The notes under the pieces are model-generated. The model did not search any database, was not told the DNA's origin, and saw nothing but the letters and a program-made list of their open reading frames with translations. A stretch of 20,609 bases of DNA from Prevotellaceae bacterium (GTDB taxonomy: Bacteria; Bacteroidota; Bacteroidia; Bacteroidales; Paludibacteraceae), in assembly GCA_020636675.1 (NCBI GenBank), contig JACJXK010000030.1, positions 1 to 20,609 on the forward strand. Direction: 5' to 3'. Shown here one piece after another: positions 7,601 through 13,870 of this stretch (positions within the stretch are counted from its first letter, which is position 1; every line of letters begins with the position of its first letter). Both the position numbers and the translations under genes were made by a program.

Positions 7601-10148
7601 GCCGTCCGGCGATTTCTCCGTTTCGTATGTGAAGACGGAGGCAGAGTCCGGAGTATTTGCTAGTTTGACGGATAAAAATCCGACGGTGGCTACTGCTGAT
7701 GCGGGTAACGTGTTGGTGTGGTATGATGCCGATGGAAATGAGACAGGAACAGTGTCTCCTTCTCCGAAAAGTGATGAGACATGGCCGGATGATGAAGATG
7801 TGACATTCGTCTATTATGTCAGTCAACGTAATACTGCGACGGGATGCGAAAGTGAAAGACAGAAGGTGACGGTTACAATAAGCAGTATGCCAATGCCAAA
7901 GACGACTCCGTTGGGTTATTGCCAAGGTGAAGCGGCAGCTGCTCTTTCCGCTGTGATAGATGATTCTGACGGAAATAGCTATACATTGGTATGGTATGAT
8001 CCTCAGACGGGAGCCGAATTGACGGATGCTCCTCATCCTTCTACTTTGCTTTCTGGAGAAACGGTATATAAGGTGGCACAAAAAAATACGTTGACTTCCG
8101 TGAAGGGTTCTGCATCTGAACTGAAAGTTACCGTATATGAAAAGCCTGTACTTTCTGCTGTAGATCCTGCGGCTCAGTGCGGCGGCAGTGTAGACCTGTC
8201 GACGGCTATGTCATTGACGAATGCGTTGACGGTGACTCGTGGATTCTATTCCGATCCTTTAGGACAGGCACCGGTTACTCAACTTGTGGATAGAAGTGGC
8301 ACTTACTATTCTGATGCTTATTATACAGTGATAAATAGTGCGACAGGAGACGTTTGCCGTTCAGACATGGCAAATGTGGATGTCGTGATAAACGATTTGT
8401 CGGGATTGACAATCGCTGGCGATGCAACGGTTTGTCCTGGCGGTGATGTTACGATGACGGCATCTGCGACTAGTGTGGATCCGGGAACGGTAGATTATTT
8501 GTGGAGTGTTGAGGCGTCTGGAACAAATGCAACTTATACGGCTACAGGTATAATGGGTGTCTTCGGAACAACCCATACTTATACGGTGACGGTTAGTGCT
8601 GGAGCATGTGTGGGCGAGAGCGCATTGACTGCTAGTCATGTGGTAACGGTAGATAGGGGAGTGCTAGACGGAAGTATGACGATTGATGGTGTCTCCACCA
8701 AAACAGTTGCTACCTGTGGCGAGAATAAATTGACGTTAGGAACGACACATACGGGTGATGGCTACGCATGGTTTGACGTGGACGGTAATCCTATTGGAAC
8801 GGGTAAGTCGATAGATGTAAAGCCAACGGAGACCACTACGTATGTCTTGAGTCTTGTCAATGTATGTGCGGTTAGCGATAGCGTGACAATAGATGTTAAA
8901 CCTCTTTCTGCAACGGCAGATTGGACGTCGCTGTCTGGTTCTAAGTGTGAAGGGGATGCTGTGGAGGCTTCCTTGTCGCTGACCGGCTATGACGCTGCCA
9001 TGTCAGGTGCTTATATAAAATGGTACAAGGACGGTGCTGAATTGACGGCTCATGCAGGAAAAACGGAACTGTCGATAGGTGCTGTTGCCGCTACGGATGG
9101 TGGCGTATATTCTTATGAGGTTAGCAACGGTATCTGTCAGAAACCGGAAACCGCAGATGAGGGTACATTGACGGTTTATGCTCCGGCAACTTATGCCAAG
9201 GATGCAGACATGACGATCTGTGAAGGAGGAACGGCCCAGATAGGTATATCTAACCTGTCTCCTGCTGATGCTACCATATCATGGACGCAGGATGCTAGTA
9301 TTTTGTCGCAAACGGATGGAAATAAGATAACCGTGGAGCCTACGGAAACCACAACCTATACATTTACGGTGAGCCGCGAGATTGGTTGCAGTACAACTGG
9401 TACGGTCACTGTACTGGTGCAGCCGGAAACTCAACTTTTACTTTCGTCCGATACAACCATCTGCGAGGGCAATAAGGTGACTGTCTCCGCTAAAACCATA
9501 GGTACTGCGATTGGCTACGAGTGGACGGAAACGACAACAGGCAGCGTGATGTCCTCTACGGCTAGCATGACGGCATTGCCTTCAGTCGATGTGAAGTACA
9601 GATTGTCGGTCGACGCTGGCGTGTGTGGCGAGAAAACGGGCGAGGTGTCAGTCTATGTATCTCCAATGCCTAAGATAACGAAGGTGGAGACGGTTAAGCT
9701 CCGTGATGTGGAGATAACGGCCGAGAGCGGAACGGAACCATATAGTTACAAGGTGGGCGAAAACGGCTCTTATGGAATGGATAATGTGGTGACGGTCAAA
9801 AAATATACGGTATACGATTTCTATGTGCGCGACGACAATGGCTGCGAAACGAAGCGTGCCTATAAGGTGGAGGCTCCGGGCATTATAATAGAGGATTATT
9901 TCACGCCGGATGGTGACGGAGTAAAAGATAATTGGGAAGTGGCAAATCTTGCAGAGGCCTATCCGGATGCGGTGGTGACTATCTATGACCGCTTCGGTAA
10001 GAAACTGTGCGAGATGAAGGCATCCGATGGCTCTTGGGATGGAACCTACAACGGCAAGGCGATGCCTTCTTCCGACTATTGGTATGAAATCAACATTCCG
10101 GAAATCGATAAGATGTATGTGGGTCACTTCACTTTGCTCCGCCGTTAA
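1617..10148 (+). CDS. Giant exported protein: GH8-like domain, DUF11/Ig-like modules, type IX secretion type B sorting domain
   Basis: A 2843-residue secreted or cell-surface protein. Residues 1-22 form a signal peptide (hydrophobic core, then LAMA before VDVH). Residues about 25-520 resemble glycoside hydrolase family 8: REGDGYSLLAAAVMGD (Glu106, the position of the family's proton donor) and ATDGDNEIVLALYIAW (Asp170, Asp172). The likely substrate is a beta-linked glucan, xylan or similar polymer, but this cannot be decided here. Residues about 522-640, 673-1050 and 1053-1325 are DUF11-like beta domains; the last two contain long inserted beta-rich segments. Residues 1330-2750 are Ig/PKD-like modules, including three tandem copies starting about 1508, 1578 and 1649 and a three-module cassette repeated at 1719 and 1995. 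Residues 2753-2843 are the gliding-motility type (CHU_C, type B) sorting domain: YFTPDGDG, IYDRFGKK, SWDGTYNGK, ending GHFTLLRR. The protein is thus probably exported through the type IX system and held at the surface. The gene is unbroken, has its own promoter, and ends before a strong terminator, so it is monocistronic. Confidence 0.85.
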   Translation: MYLRLKVIAFSLSLLCFDLAMAVDVHINSGNPAFPFPQFLEYTNGTSHSLGNIGTKNPEGVVHAEMEQDIRDAYQIFANEWTYSGETQDGVKYIRGNIGCPYDCREGDGYSLLAAAVMGDKVSFDGLWMRVHDHSRVREPNYIDGSIFCPGCDYGSLIIGDQNANCSATDGDNEIVLALYIAWRQWGDDSGVSVAGGGAMSYKKELIDVVRGLVAISEERFKTENPRRVTTGDVGLDGYLKNGTTWAEVTDWGRNNPLSVNGVDYIPEFAGPVNIHTDYASPAYFREFYDLILELDVPESSAWEREQYRRCEASCDWIVGNWLQQSAKNLFFGEEASISGDKVSLEAGNQGGRFRSAWRTALNYVWHGNPEYTWNPLTHKVENGGNTFELDWCKRFTNFMNDPQGWDASSSCTEFGGGPSLTYKGPATLHWDILPDGTFPKSEFIFNWISGVGMPAAIGAQDYDLMGVLYRQCDIEWDITTGGDGYLSSVPHYFHGFFRWLGMTMATGNHMAPKQIKAGANMKIYRAIQDSVTCCYTGDQLTYLLDYRNYGSLDAKDVVIVENVPKDFVFVSASNGGVYNPENHTVTWNIGTVSGVKSDGGSGPSLDLTSGNLAKTIGQVSYVVGVGPEAFGRYCTTADITCSNGSGWTTNEYPNYITATMQRNCVDVVMRALQVEKTADVEKVNPGNIVTYTVNFENSSKAGWLDGGRPRVSLAMSNAGLATTQEWLRFRLYNDAIEPYINYGNYRLSYYLYDSNMKCLAGTDGCSAGWGWYTAVYEGKRTPSDEVKVSHETIVEGSDEKGKWNQRLQLQFAPLLVTTTAHLSNYYGMGSRIHRGGTEPLRLFGYIFPSNWAATDFSDDWSWDANAQDAEDGNYHPITPSWQKIDNTTGQSIEIPVTEYLPSVCETPTHTISNVLVEEFDGYVWRRILGNGPMPGREAENVVVIDTLPKGMTFVAFKNTCPLTDYGASWDNYQIADGRWVVKWEIPVMQVKQKGSIIYTAEANFPSGAVCQTDDELTTNVAWILADKNSPLSDTAEVTVTCAKVPDPIIPTTLTKTADKEMYEVGDPITYTIDYEQTHGFVAENALDKASDWTNSGGASISNNSISVPDGSTAKYNYSYASNIYISMNCNVTQYASGEIYLRDNIRLDYKSDWSDITFTCYEGSTLKKTAKIVTDLTKFSLVLNLTDDVLQVWFNKDTTNSADFTAENLTVKSGYFGFKGIEAGNFSYSDIYVHTDYAYDLTIVDRKPAEVSFVSADEGGKLQGDSIVWTFEHGIGNPIPFGTKYTVSWKGTVDECDESIINIAYAKLLGHADNEIMAQAVSTCGASACPLTKVGLTMDADSVCEGKTVKLKAMPTPATGTYKYEFFKDGVSTGAASATATMSVDETAGIYAYTVLVTSEDDATCFLESDTVKLYVEAIPEGEDLDLGTKCPGSFDLTAVDAAIGKIELAGYSLVWYDTDGTTELAAMPDVNSIKVADSYVYTYQVKSPLDCLGDKNKLTFTVGDTVVVDLGEDKIICAGTSATIDAGAGVGYTYEWSDGKTTQTIAATEAGIYDVTVTSAAGCSAKDTIKITVDTVKVDLGEDVSLCAGASATLDAGNGAGYTYEWSGGETTKTIAVTEAGVYSVKVSSVNGCAATDTVEVKIASELKVNLGNDTTICSGATLTLDAGTIYDSYAWNSGETTQTLAVTEAGIYSVSVQQGTCSGTGSIEVKVSTVDAPTGTFAVSYIVGDTASNGQFDKTLTQKDPAAVDQEAGYTYNWYDENKSSLASEPIPAVSAGGGNATYIYYVSRTNSDGCESELKKITVVVSGAPTPEANDVSYCLGETAAALMATPKDDGTSATWTLNWYDAQGTKLTTEADKIPSTAIASEVMYYVSQVSDLGAESGKVPVKVTTYEVGTPDTTGNALAYCATNGAAPISLNANTTGGTTGTTQSGNLVWSIDGVKTTSTPVVDLNVATTTTITYGVKSEYEITTGHVCSSKEIVFDVTVTYVGEPSGDFSVSYVKTEAESGVFASLTDKNPTVATADAGNVLVWYDADGNETGTVSPSPKSDETWPDDEDVTFVYYVSQRNTATGCESERQKVTVTISSMPMPKTTPLGYCQGEAAAALSAVIDDSDGNSYTLVWYDPQTGAELTDAPHPSTLLSGETVYKVAQKNTLTSVKGSASELKVTVYEKPVLSAVDPAAQCGGSVDLSTAMSLTNALTVTRGFYSDPLGQAPVTQLVDRSGTYYSDAYYTVINSATGDVCRSDMANVDVVINDLSGLTIAGDATVCPGGDVTMTASATSVDPGTVDYLWSVEASGTNATYTATGIMGVFGTTHTYTVTVSAGACVGESALTASHVVTVDRGVLDGSMTIDGVSTKTVATCGENKLTLGTTHTGDGYAWFDVDGNPIGTGKSIDVKPTETTTYVLSLVNVCAVSDSVTIDVKPLSATADWTSLSGSKCEGDAVEASLSLTGYDAAMSGAYIKWYKDGAELTAHAGKTELSIGAVAATDGGVYSYEVSNGICQKPETADEGTLTVYAPATYAKDADMTICEGGTAQIGISNLSPADATISWTQDASILSQTDGNKITVEPTETTTYTFTVSREIGCSTTGTVTVLVQPETQLLLSSDTTICEGNKVTVSAKTIGTAIGYEWTETTTGSVMSSTASMTALPSVDVKYRLSVDAGVCGEKTGEVSVYVSPMPKITKVETVKLRDVEITAESGTEPYSYKVGENGSYGMDNVVTVKKYTVYDFYVRDDNGCETKRAYKVEAPGIIIEDYFTPDGDGVKDNWEVANLAEAYPDAVVTIYDRFGKKLCEMKASDGSWDGTYNGKAMPSSDYWYEINIPEIDKMYVGHFTLLRR
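6138..6770 (+). repeat. Three tandem Ig/PKD-like modules inside the giant gene
   Basis: Three modules of about 70 residues begin at about residues 1508, 1578 and 1649. Each runs V-D/N-L-G-[EN]-D, then CAG or CSG, then A-T-[IL]-DAG, then a Y-x-W-[SN]-x-G-[KE]-TTQT-type segment, T-EAGIY or T-EAGVY, and a closing GC or TC. At the DNA level copies 2 and 3 share GTGACGGAGGCTGGT (from 6471 and 6681) and most of the following bases, which suggests recent duplication or gene conversion inside the gene. Confidence 0.8.
6771..8396 (+). repeat. Duplicated three-module cassette inside the giant gene
   Basis: Two cassettes of about 270 residues follow one another (about 6771-7598 and 7599-8396). Each has three different modules in the same order. 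Module a starts PTGTFAVSY / PSGDFSVSY and ends with YYVSR or YYVSQ and GCESE. Module b starts with YCLGETAAAL / YCQGEAAAAL after a short proline-containing linker. Module c has a YCAT or AQCGG segment and ends with VCSS or VCRS. The copies have diverged considerably, so the duplication is older than that of the tandem modules just upstream. Confidence 0.7.
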
Positions 10149-10179
10149 TGGATAGATGAGTTTTTGATTGTTATATGGA

Positions 10180-10214
10180 AAAGGTAGGGACGGGTTTTGT
10201 TCCTACCTTTTTTT
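10180..10214 (+). terminator. Intrinsic terminator after the giant gene
   Basis: AAAGGTAGGGAC (10180-10191) pairs with GTTCCTACCTTT (10199-10210) over 12 bp with one G-U pair and a 7-base loop, followed by a T run through 10214. It lies 32 bases after the stop codon. A second small hairpin follows (AGGTAT 10217-10222 with ATACCT 10229-10234), whose 5' arm could compete with the first stem. Confidence 0.85.
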
Positions 10215-10262
10215 GTAGGTATAAAAAGATACCTTTGGAAGGTCTTGGTGTTTGCTACTTAT

Positions 10263-10345
10263 CTTATGAAGAGACATAACCCGTTATACATTGCGTCAGC
10301 AAAGTAGAAAGGAAGCCTCCTTCTCCTTCTTCTTTTCAAAGAAAA
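10263..10345 (-). repeat. Dispersed intergenic element, copy C
   Basis: On the minus strand this stretch reads CTTCCTTTCTACTTTGCTG and then ACGCAATG. In one frame it gives LPFYFADAMYNGLCLFIR and a stop, preceded by a run of Arg/Lys codons. It matches copy A (240-310, plus strand) in the shared TTTGCTGACG core and in the NGLC ending. The two differ by a 3-base indel at the core, which keeps the frame. No start codon or full gene is apparent. It sits between the terminator of the giant gene and the thrS promoter. Confidence 0.5.
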
Positions 10346-10347
10346 AA

Positions 10348-10379
10348 TTTCATCCTAATCTAAAAACCATATATATTTG
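10348..10379 (+). promoter_or_regulatory. Bacteroidetes-type promoter for the thrS-infC-rpmI-rplT cluster
   Basis: TTTC at 10348-10351, a 20-bp spacer and TATATTTG at 10372-10379 (perfect TAnnTTTG). The transcript would have a leader of about 90 bases before the thrS ATG at 10477. A weaker second box, TGCATTTG at 10446-10453, shares the 9-mer ATTTGTACG with the first, but I see no good upstream box for it. Confidence 0.6.
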
Positions 10380-10476
10380 TACGATATTAGCTTTCGGCCT
10401 ATTTTGGGTTGGGTGAGTAAACGTGTAATTTATTGAAAACTTAGTTGCATTTGTACGCAGCTAAAAAATGTAATAT

Positions 10477-12417
10477 ATGATAAAAGTAACATTTCCAGAT
10501 GGTTCCGTCCGTGAATACGAGAAAGGAACAACAGGTTTACAGATTGCGGAGAGCATCAGCCCTCGTTTGGCGCAGGAGGTTCTCTCTATAAGTGTAAATA
10601 ATGAAGTAAGGGATTTGAATCGTGCAATAGAGGAAGACTGTTCCGTTAAGTTGCACAAGTTTGATGATGAGGAGGGCAAGCACACATTCTGGCACACGTC
10701 CGCTCACTTGATGGCGCAAGCACTTCAATCCCTTTATCCTAACGTGAAGTTCGGTATCGGTCCTGCTATCGAGAACGGATTTTATTATGACGTGGATTTA
10801 GGTGACGTCATTTTGAAAGACTCTGATTTCGCTGCCATAGAGAAAAAAATGGCTGAGATTGTAGCTCAGAAACAGACATTGACACGCAGGGACATAACGA
10901 AAGCCGATGCCTTGAAGTATTTCGGCGACAGAGGAGAGGTCTACAAGACCGAGTTGATCAGCGAGTTGGAAGATGGTACGATTACCCTCTATGAGCAGGG
11001 TTCGTTTACCGATCTTTGCCGTGGTCCGCACTTGACCGATGTTTCGCCAATCAAGGCAATCAAGATAACATCCCTAGCCGGTGCCTACTGGCGTGGCGAT
11101 GAGAAACGCAAGCAGTTGACCCGTCTCTATGCCATCACCTTCCCAAAGAAAAAGATGCTGGACGAGTATTTGGCACTGATGGAAGAGGCTAAAAAACGAG
11201 ACCACCGTAAGATAGGAAAGGAGATGGGTCTATTCATGTTTACCGACATGGTAGGAAAGGGTCTCCCTATGTGGTTGCCGAAGGGTACGGCATTGCGTCT
11301 TCGTCTGGAAGATTTCTTGAAACGTATCCAGAAAAAATTTGGTTATCAGCAGGTGATGACTCCGCATATCGGAAACAAGGAACTCTATGTGACGTCAGGA
11401 CACTGGGATCACTATGGAGCGGACAGCTTCCAGCCTATCACTACGCCTGAAGAGGGCGAGGTGTATATGCTGAAGCCGATGAACTGCCCTCACCACTGTA
11501 TGATTTACAAATGGCAGCCTCGTTCCTACCGTGAATTGCCTTTGCGTTTGGCCGAGTTCGGAACGGTTTACCGTTATGAGCAGAGTGGCGAGCTCCACGG
11601 ACTGACCCGTGTGCGTTCGTTTACACAAGACGATGCCCATATATTCTGCCGTCCGGATCAGGTGAAGGATGAATTTATCCGTGTAATGGATATCATCTCT
11701 ATCATCTTCAAGGCTTTAGACTTTAAGAACTTTGAAGCGCAGATATCTTTGCGAGATCCTAACAATAAGACAAAATATGTAGGCTCTGACGAGAATTGGG
11801 TGAAGGCCGAAGCTTCCATCGTTGAGGCTTGTGAGGAGAAGAACATGCCGGCAAAGGTGGAATATGGCGAAGCCGCATTCTACGGACCTAAACTGGACTT
11901 CATGGTGAAGGATGCTCTTGGTCGTAGATGGCAGTTGGGAACGATTCAGGTGGATTACAACTTGCCGGAGCGTTTCGGATTGGAGTATGTGGGCGAGGAT
12001 AACCAGAAGCACCGTCCGGTCATGATTCACCGTGCTCCGTTTGGCTCTATGGAGCGTTTCGTGGCTGTGCTGATCGAGCATACGGGCGGAAAATTCCCAT
12101 TGTGGCTGACCCCGGATCAGGTGGTCGTGTTGCCTATCAGCGAGAAGTATAATGACTATGCACGCAAGGTAGTTGACATCTTGGACGAGAACGACATACG
12201 TGCCATTGTTGATGACCGTAACGAGAAGATCGGAAGAAAAATCAGAGACAATGAGGTGAAGAGAATTCCTTATATGCTGGTTGTGGGCGAGAAGGAGGCA
12301 GAAAATGAAGAAGTTTCTGTAAGAAAACAGGGCGAAGGTGATAAAGGTTCGATGAAAATTACTACCTTTGCGGAGAATTTGAAGAAGGAAGTTCAGAGTA
12401 TGGTAACCCAATTTTAA
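10477..12417 (+). CDS. thrS: Threonine-tRNA ligase
   Basis: Class II aminoacyl-tRNA synthetase, cytoplasmic, that charges tRNA-Thr; 646 residues, close to the 642 of E. coli. Domains in order: TGS (about 1-64); the editing domain, which removes mischarged serine, with HTSAH (His73, His77) and DLCRGPH (Cys181, His185); the catalytic core with zinc ligands Cys337 (in MNCPHHC), His388 (in DDAHIFC) and His518 (in HRAPFGSMERF), the last overlapping class II motif 3; and an anticodon-binding domain from about residue 545. All listed residues sit within a few positions of the E. coli ones, so the enzyme should be fully functional. The ATG at 10477 gives the usual MIKVTFPDGS start. It is first in a cluster with infC, rpmI and rplT, an order widely conserved in bacteria, with 71 bp to the infC start. 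Confidence 0.97.
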   Translation: MIKVTFPDGSVREYEKGTTGLQIAESISPRLAQEVLSISVNNEVRDLNRAIEEDCSVKLHKFDDEEGKHTFWHTSAHLMAQALQSLYPNVKFGIGPAIENGFYYDVDLGDVILKDSDFAAIEKKMAEIVAQKQTLTRRDITKADALKYFGDRGEVYKTELISELEDGTITLYEQGSFTDLCRGPHLTDVSPIKAIKITSLAGAYWRGDEKRKQLTRLYAITFPKKKMLDEYLALMEEAKKRDHRKIGKEMGLFMFTDMVGKGLPMWLPKGTALRLRLEDFLKRIQKKFGYQQVMTPHIGNKELYVTSGHWDHYGADSFQPITTPEEGEVYMLKPMNCPHHCMIYKWQPRSYRELPLRLAEFGTVYRYEQSGELHGLTRVRSFTQDDAHIFCRPDQVKDEFIRVMDIISIIFKALDFKNFEAQISLRDPNNKTKYVGSDENWVKAEASIVEACEEKNMPAKVEYGEAAFYGPKLDFMVKDALGRRWQLGTIQVDYNLPERFGLEYVGEDNQKHRPVMIHRAPFGSMERFVAVLIEHTGGKFPLWLTPDQVVVLPISEKYNDYARKVVDILDENDIRAIVDDRNEKIGRKIRDNEVKRIPYMLVVGEKEAENEEVSVRKQGEGDKGSMKITTFAENLKKEVQSMVTQF

Positions 12418-12476
12418 GAAATGTCGATGAACTTTTTTGATTCAAATATTTTATTATCAGTAAGTTTAACAAAAAT

Positions 12477-12484
12477 AAGGAGGG
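12477..12484 (+). promoter_or_regulatory. Strong Shine-Dalgarno site that fixes the infC start
   Basis: AAGGAGGG lies 5 bases before an ATT codon (12489), counted from the end of AGGAGG, and 8 bases before an ATC (12492). It is the longest Shine-Dalgarno match I noticed at any start in this window; most other genes have A-rich leaders. It therefore points to translation starting at one of these non-ATG codons. Confidence 0.65.
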
Positions 12485-12488
12485 TTTA

Positions 12489-13097
12489 ATTATCGCAACT
12501 AGACCATTTTTCAAGAAGCCGAGTACAACGCCATTTCGTAGTAATAATACGAGGAATGGAAATTATGCTGTAAATAATAATAAGGAGCAACAGCATCGTA
12601 TAAATGAGCGTATTCGAGTAAAAGAGGTTCGTTTGGTGGGTGAAAATGTTGAACCGGGTGTATATCCGATTGAACAGGCTCGTCAGATGGCAGAAGATCA
12701 GGAGTTAGATCTTGTGGAGATTTCTCCAAATGCGGAACCTCCTGTTTGTAGAATTACTGATTATCAGAAGTTCCTTTATCAGCAGAAGAAGCGAGAGAAA
12801 GAGCTGAAGGCAAAGGCAACGAAGGTCATTGTGAAAGAGATCCGATTCGGACCTCAGACGGACGACCATGATTACAACTTCAAGTTGAAGCATGCAATCG
12901 AGTTCCTTAACGAGGGTTCTAAAATTAAAGCTTATGTGTTCTTCAAAGGTCGTTCCATCCTGTTCAAGGAGCAAGGAGAAGTGTTGTTGCTTCGTTTTGC
13001 CAACGATTTGGAAGAGTATGCTAAGGTAGATCAGCTTCCTCAGTTGGAAGGAAAGAGGATGATTATCCAACTTTCGCCTAAAAAGAAGGTAAAATAA
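12489..13097 (+). CDS. infC: Translation initiation factor IF-3, probable ATT start
   Basis: IF-3 binds the 30S subunit, blocks early 50S joining and checks the start codon. Conserved blocks are RINERIRVKEVRLVG, DLVEISPNAEPPVCRITDY (N-terminal domain), the Lys-rich linker, VKEIRFGPQTDDHDYNFKLK, and KAYVFFKGRSILFKEQGE (C-terminal domain). The frame is open from the TGA at 12438-12440, yet between 12441 and 12632 it contains no ATG, GTG or TTG; the TTG at 12633 lies inside the conserved N-terminal domain, too late to be the start. ATT at 12489 or ATC at 12492, both behind AAGGAGGG, are the best candidates. E. coli infC also starts at AUU, which lets IF-3 repress its own synthesis. With ATT the protein is 202 residues, including an Asn-rich tail of about 35 residues before the IF-3 fold. 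Confidence 0.93.
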   Translation: MIATRPFFKKPSTTPFRSNNTRNGNYAVNNNKEQQHRINERIRVKEVRLVGENVEPGVYPIEQARQMAEDQELDLVEISPNAEPPVCRITDYQKFLYQQKKREKELKAKATKVIVKEIRFGPQTDDHDYNFKLKHAIEFLNEGSKIKAYVFFKGRSILFKEQGEVLLLRFANDLEEYAKVDQLPQLEGKRMIIQLSPKKKVK

Positions 13098-13110
13098 GTA
13101 TAATCTCTTG

Positions 13111-13129
13111 CGGCGTCTTTACGATGCCG
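13111..13129 (+). promoter_or_regulatory. Hairpin in the infC-rpmI gap
   Basis: CGGCGTC (13111-13117) pairs with GATGCCG (13123-13129) with one G-U pair around a 5-base loop. No T run follows, so it is not an ordinary terminator. It lies 30 bases before rpmI. Ribosomal protein L20 represses the infC-rpmI-rplT cluster through leader RNA structures in E. coli and Bacillus; this hairpin could serve that purpose or be an RNA-processing site. Neither is shown by the sequence. Confidence 0.35.
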
Positions 13130-13159
13130 TGATAATTAAATAAATTAAAAATTAAAAAA

Positions 13160-13357
13160 ATGCCAAAAGTTAAGACTAATTCCGGTGCCAAAAAGAGGTT
13201 CGTCCTTACCGGATCAGGAAAAATTAAAAGAAAACATGCATTTAAGCGTCATATCTTGACGAAAAAGACAACAAAGCAAAAACGTAATCTAACTCATACC
13301 GGATTGGTTGCATCTTGTGACTGTGGAGGTGTTAGATCTTTGCTTGCTCTTAAATAA
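13160..13357 (+). CDS. rpmI: 50S ribosomal protein L35 (bL35)
   Basis: A 65-residue, highly basic protein of the large ribosomal subunit. It begins MPKVKTNSGAKKRF, has the family's TGSGKIKRKHA block and ends in a LLAL segment; length and composition are normal for bL35. It lies between infC and rplT, as in most bacteria. The ATG is preceded by a run of A residues and no Shine-Dalgarno sequence, typical of Bacteroidetes ribosomal protein genes. A hairpin lies in the gap before it. Confidence 0.96.
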   Translation: MPKVKTNSGAKKRFVLTGSGKIKRKHAFKRHILTKKTTKQKRNLTHTGLVASCDCGGVRSLLALK

Positions 13358-13461
13358 TCAAAGAGAGAGACTTAATAAAGAGTTAATTTTTAATTTTATT
13401 AATCGAGTGTTTAGCCTTAAAGTCCTTGAAATAGGCGCTAACATTCAAAATACTAAATAAA

Positions 13462-13815
13462 ATGCCAAGGTCAGTAAATCACGTTGCTTCAAGAGCAAGA
13501 AGAAAGAAAATTTTAAAGTTAACAAGAGGTTACTACGGTGCGAGAAAGAACGTATGGACAGTAGCGAAGAACACATGGGAGAAGGGTCTTCTTTACGCTT
13601 ATCGCGATCGTAAAAATAAGAAACGTAATTTCCGCGCATTGTGGATCCAACGTATCAATGCAGCTGCTCGTCTTGAGGATCTGTCATACTCTAAGTTGAT
13701 GGGTCTTATCCACAAGTCAGGTATTGAAATCAACCGTAAGGTTCTTGCCGATTTGGCTATGAACCAGCCAGAGGCTTTCAAGGCTGTTGTTGATAAGGTA
13801 AAGGCTAACGCATAG
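13462..13815 (+). CDS. rplT: 50S ribosomal protein L20 (bL20)
   Basis: A 117-residue basic protein needed early in 50S assembly; it binds 23S rRNA and in several bacteria also represses its own operon. The start MPRSVNHVASRARRKK, the GYYGARKN block and WIQRINAAAR are family hallmarks, and the length is the usual one. It follows rpmI after 104 bp, a rather long A/T-rich gap with a weak possible stem (GTTTAGC near 13408 with GCTAAC at 13436-13441). The gene is last in the cluster and is followed at once by a terminator. Confidence 0.97.
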   Translation: MPRSVNHVASRARRKKILKLTRGYYGARKNVWTVAKNTWEKGLLYAYRDRKNKKRNFRALWIQRINAAARLEDLSYSKLMGLIHKSGIEINRKVLADLAMNQPEAFKAVVDKVKANA

Positions 13816-13837
13816 TTTGTCGAAACCTAAATAGTTT

Positions 13838-13870
13838 AAGAGGCGTGTCCCTAGGATGCGCCTCTTTTTT
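13838..13870 (+). terminator. Intrinsic terminator after rplT
   Basis: AAGAGGCG (13838-13845) pairs with CGCCTCTT (13859-13866) around a 13-base loop, followed by T residues through 13870. It begins 22 bases after the rplT stop and closes the thrS-infC-rpmI-rplT cluster. Confidence 0.88.

Noticed and set aside
7209..8081. 290-codon minus-strand open frame
   Set aside because: It is antisense to the Ig-like part of the giant gene and is explained by that gene's Thr/Ser-rich codon pattern. It has no recognisable domain or start context.
10468..10473. ATG-TAA start-stop pair just before the thrS ATG (and ATG-AAG-TAG before trpD at 18149)
   Set aside because: Such tiny frames are common by chance in A/T-rich leaders and nothing supports a regulatory role.
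11716..12411. 231-codon minus-strand open frame
   Set aside because: It lies antisense to the highly conserved catalytic and anticodon-binding parts of thrS and is a shadow frame.
12421..12489. 22-codon frame ATG to TAA between thrS and infC, ending on the infC ATT
   Set aside because: Its end overlaps the proposed infC start, which is attractive for coupling, but it has no ribosome-binding site or notable composition, so chance is likely.
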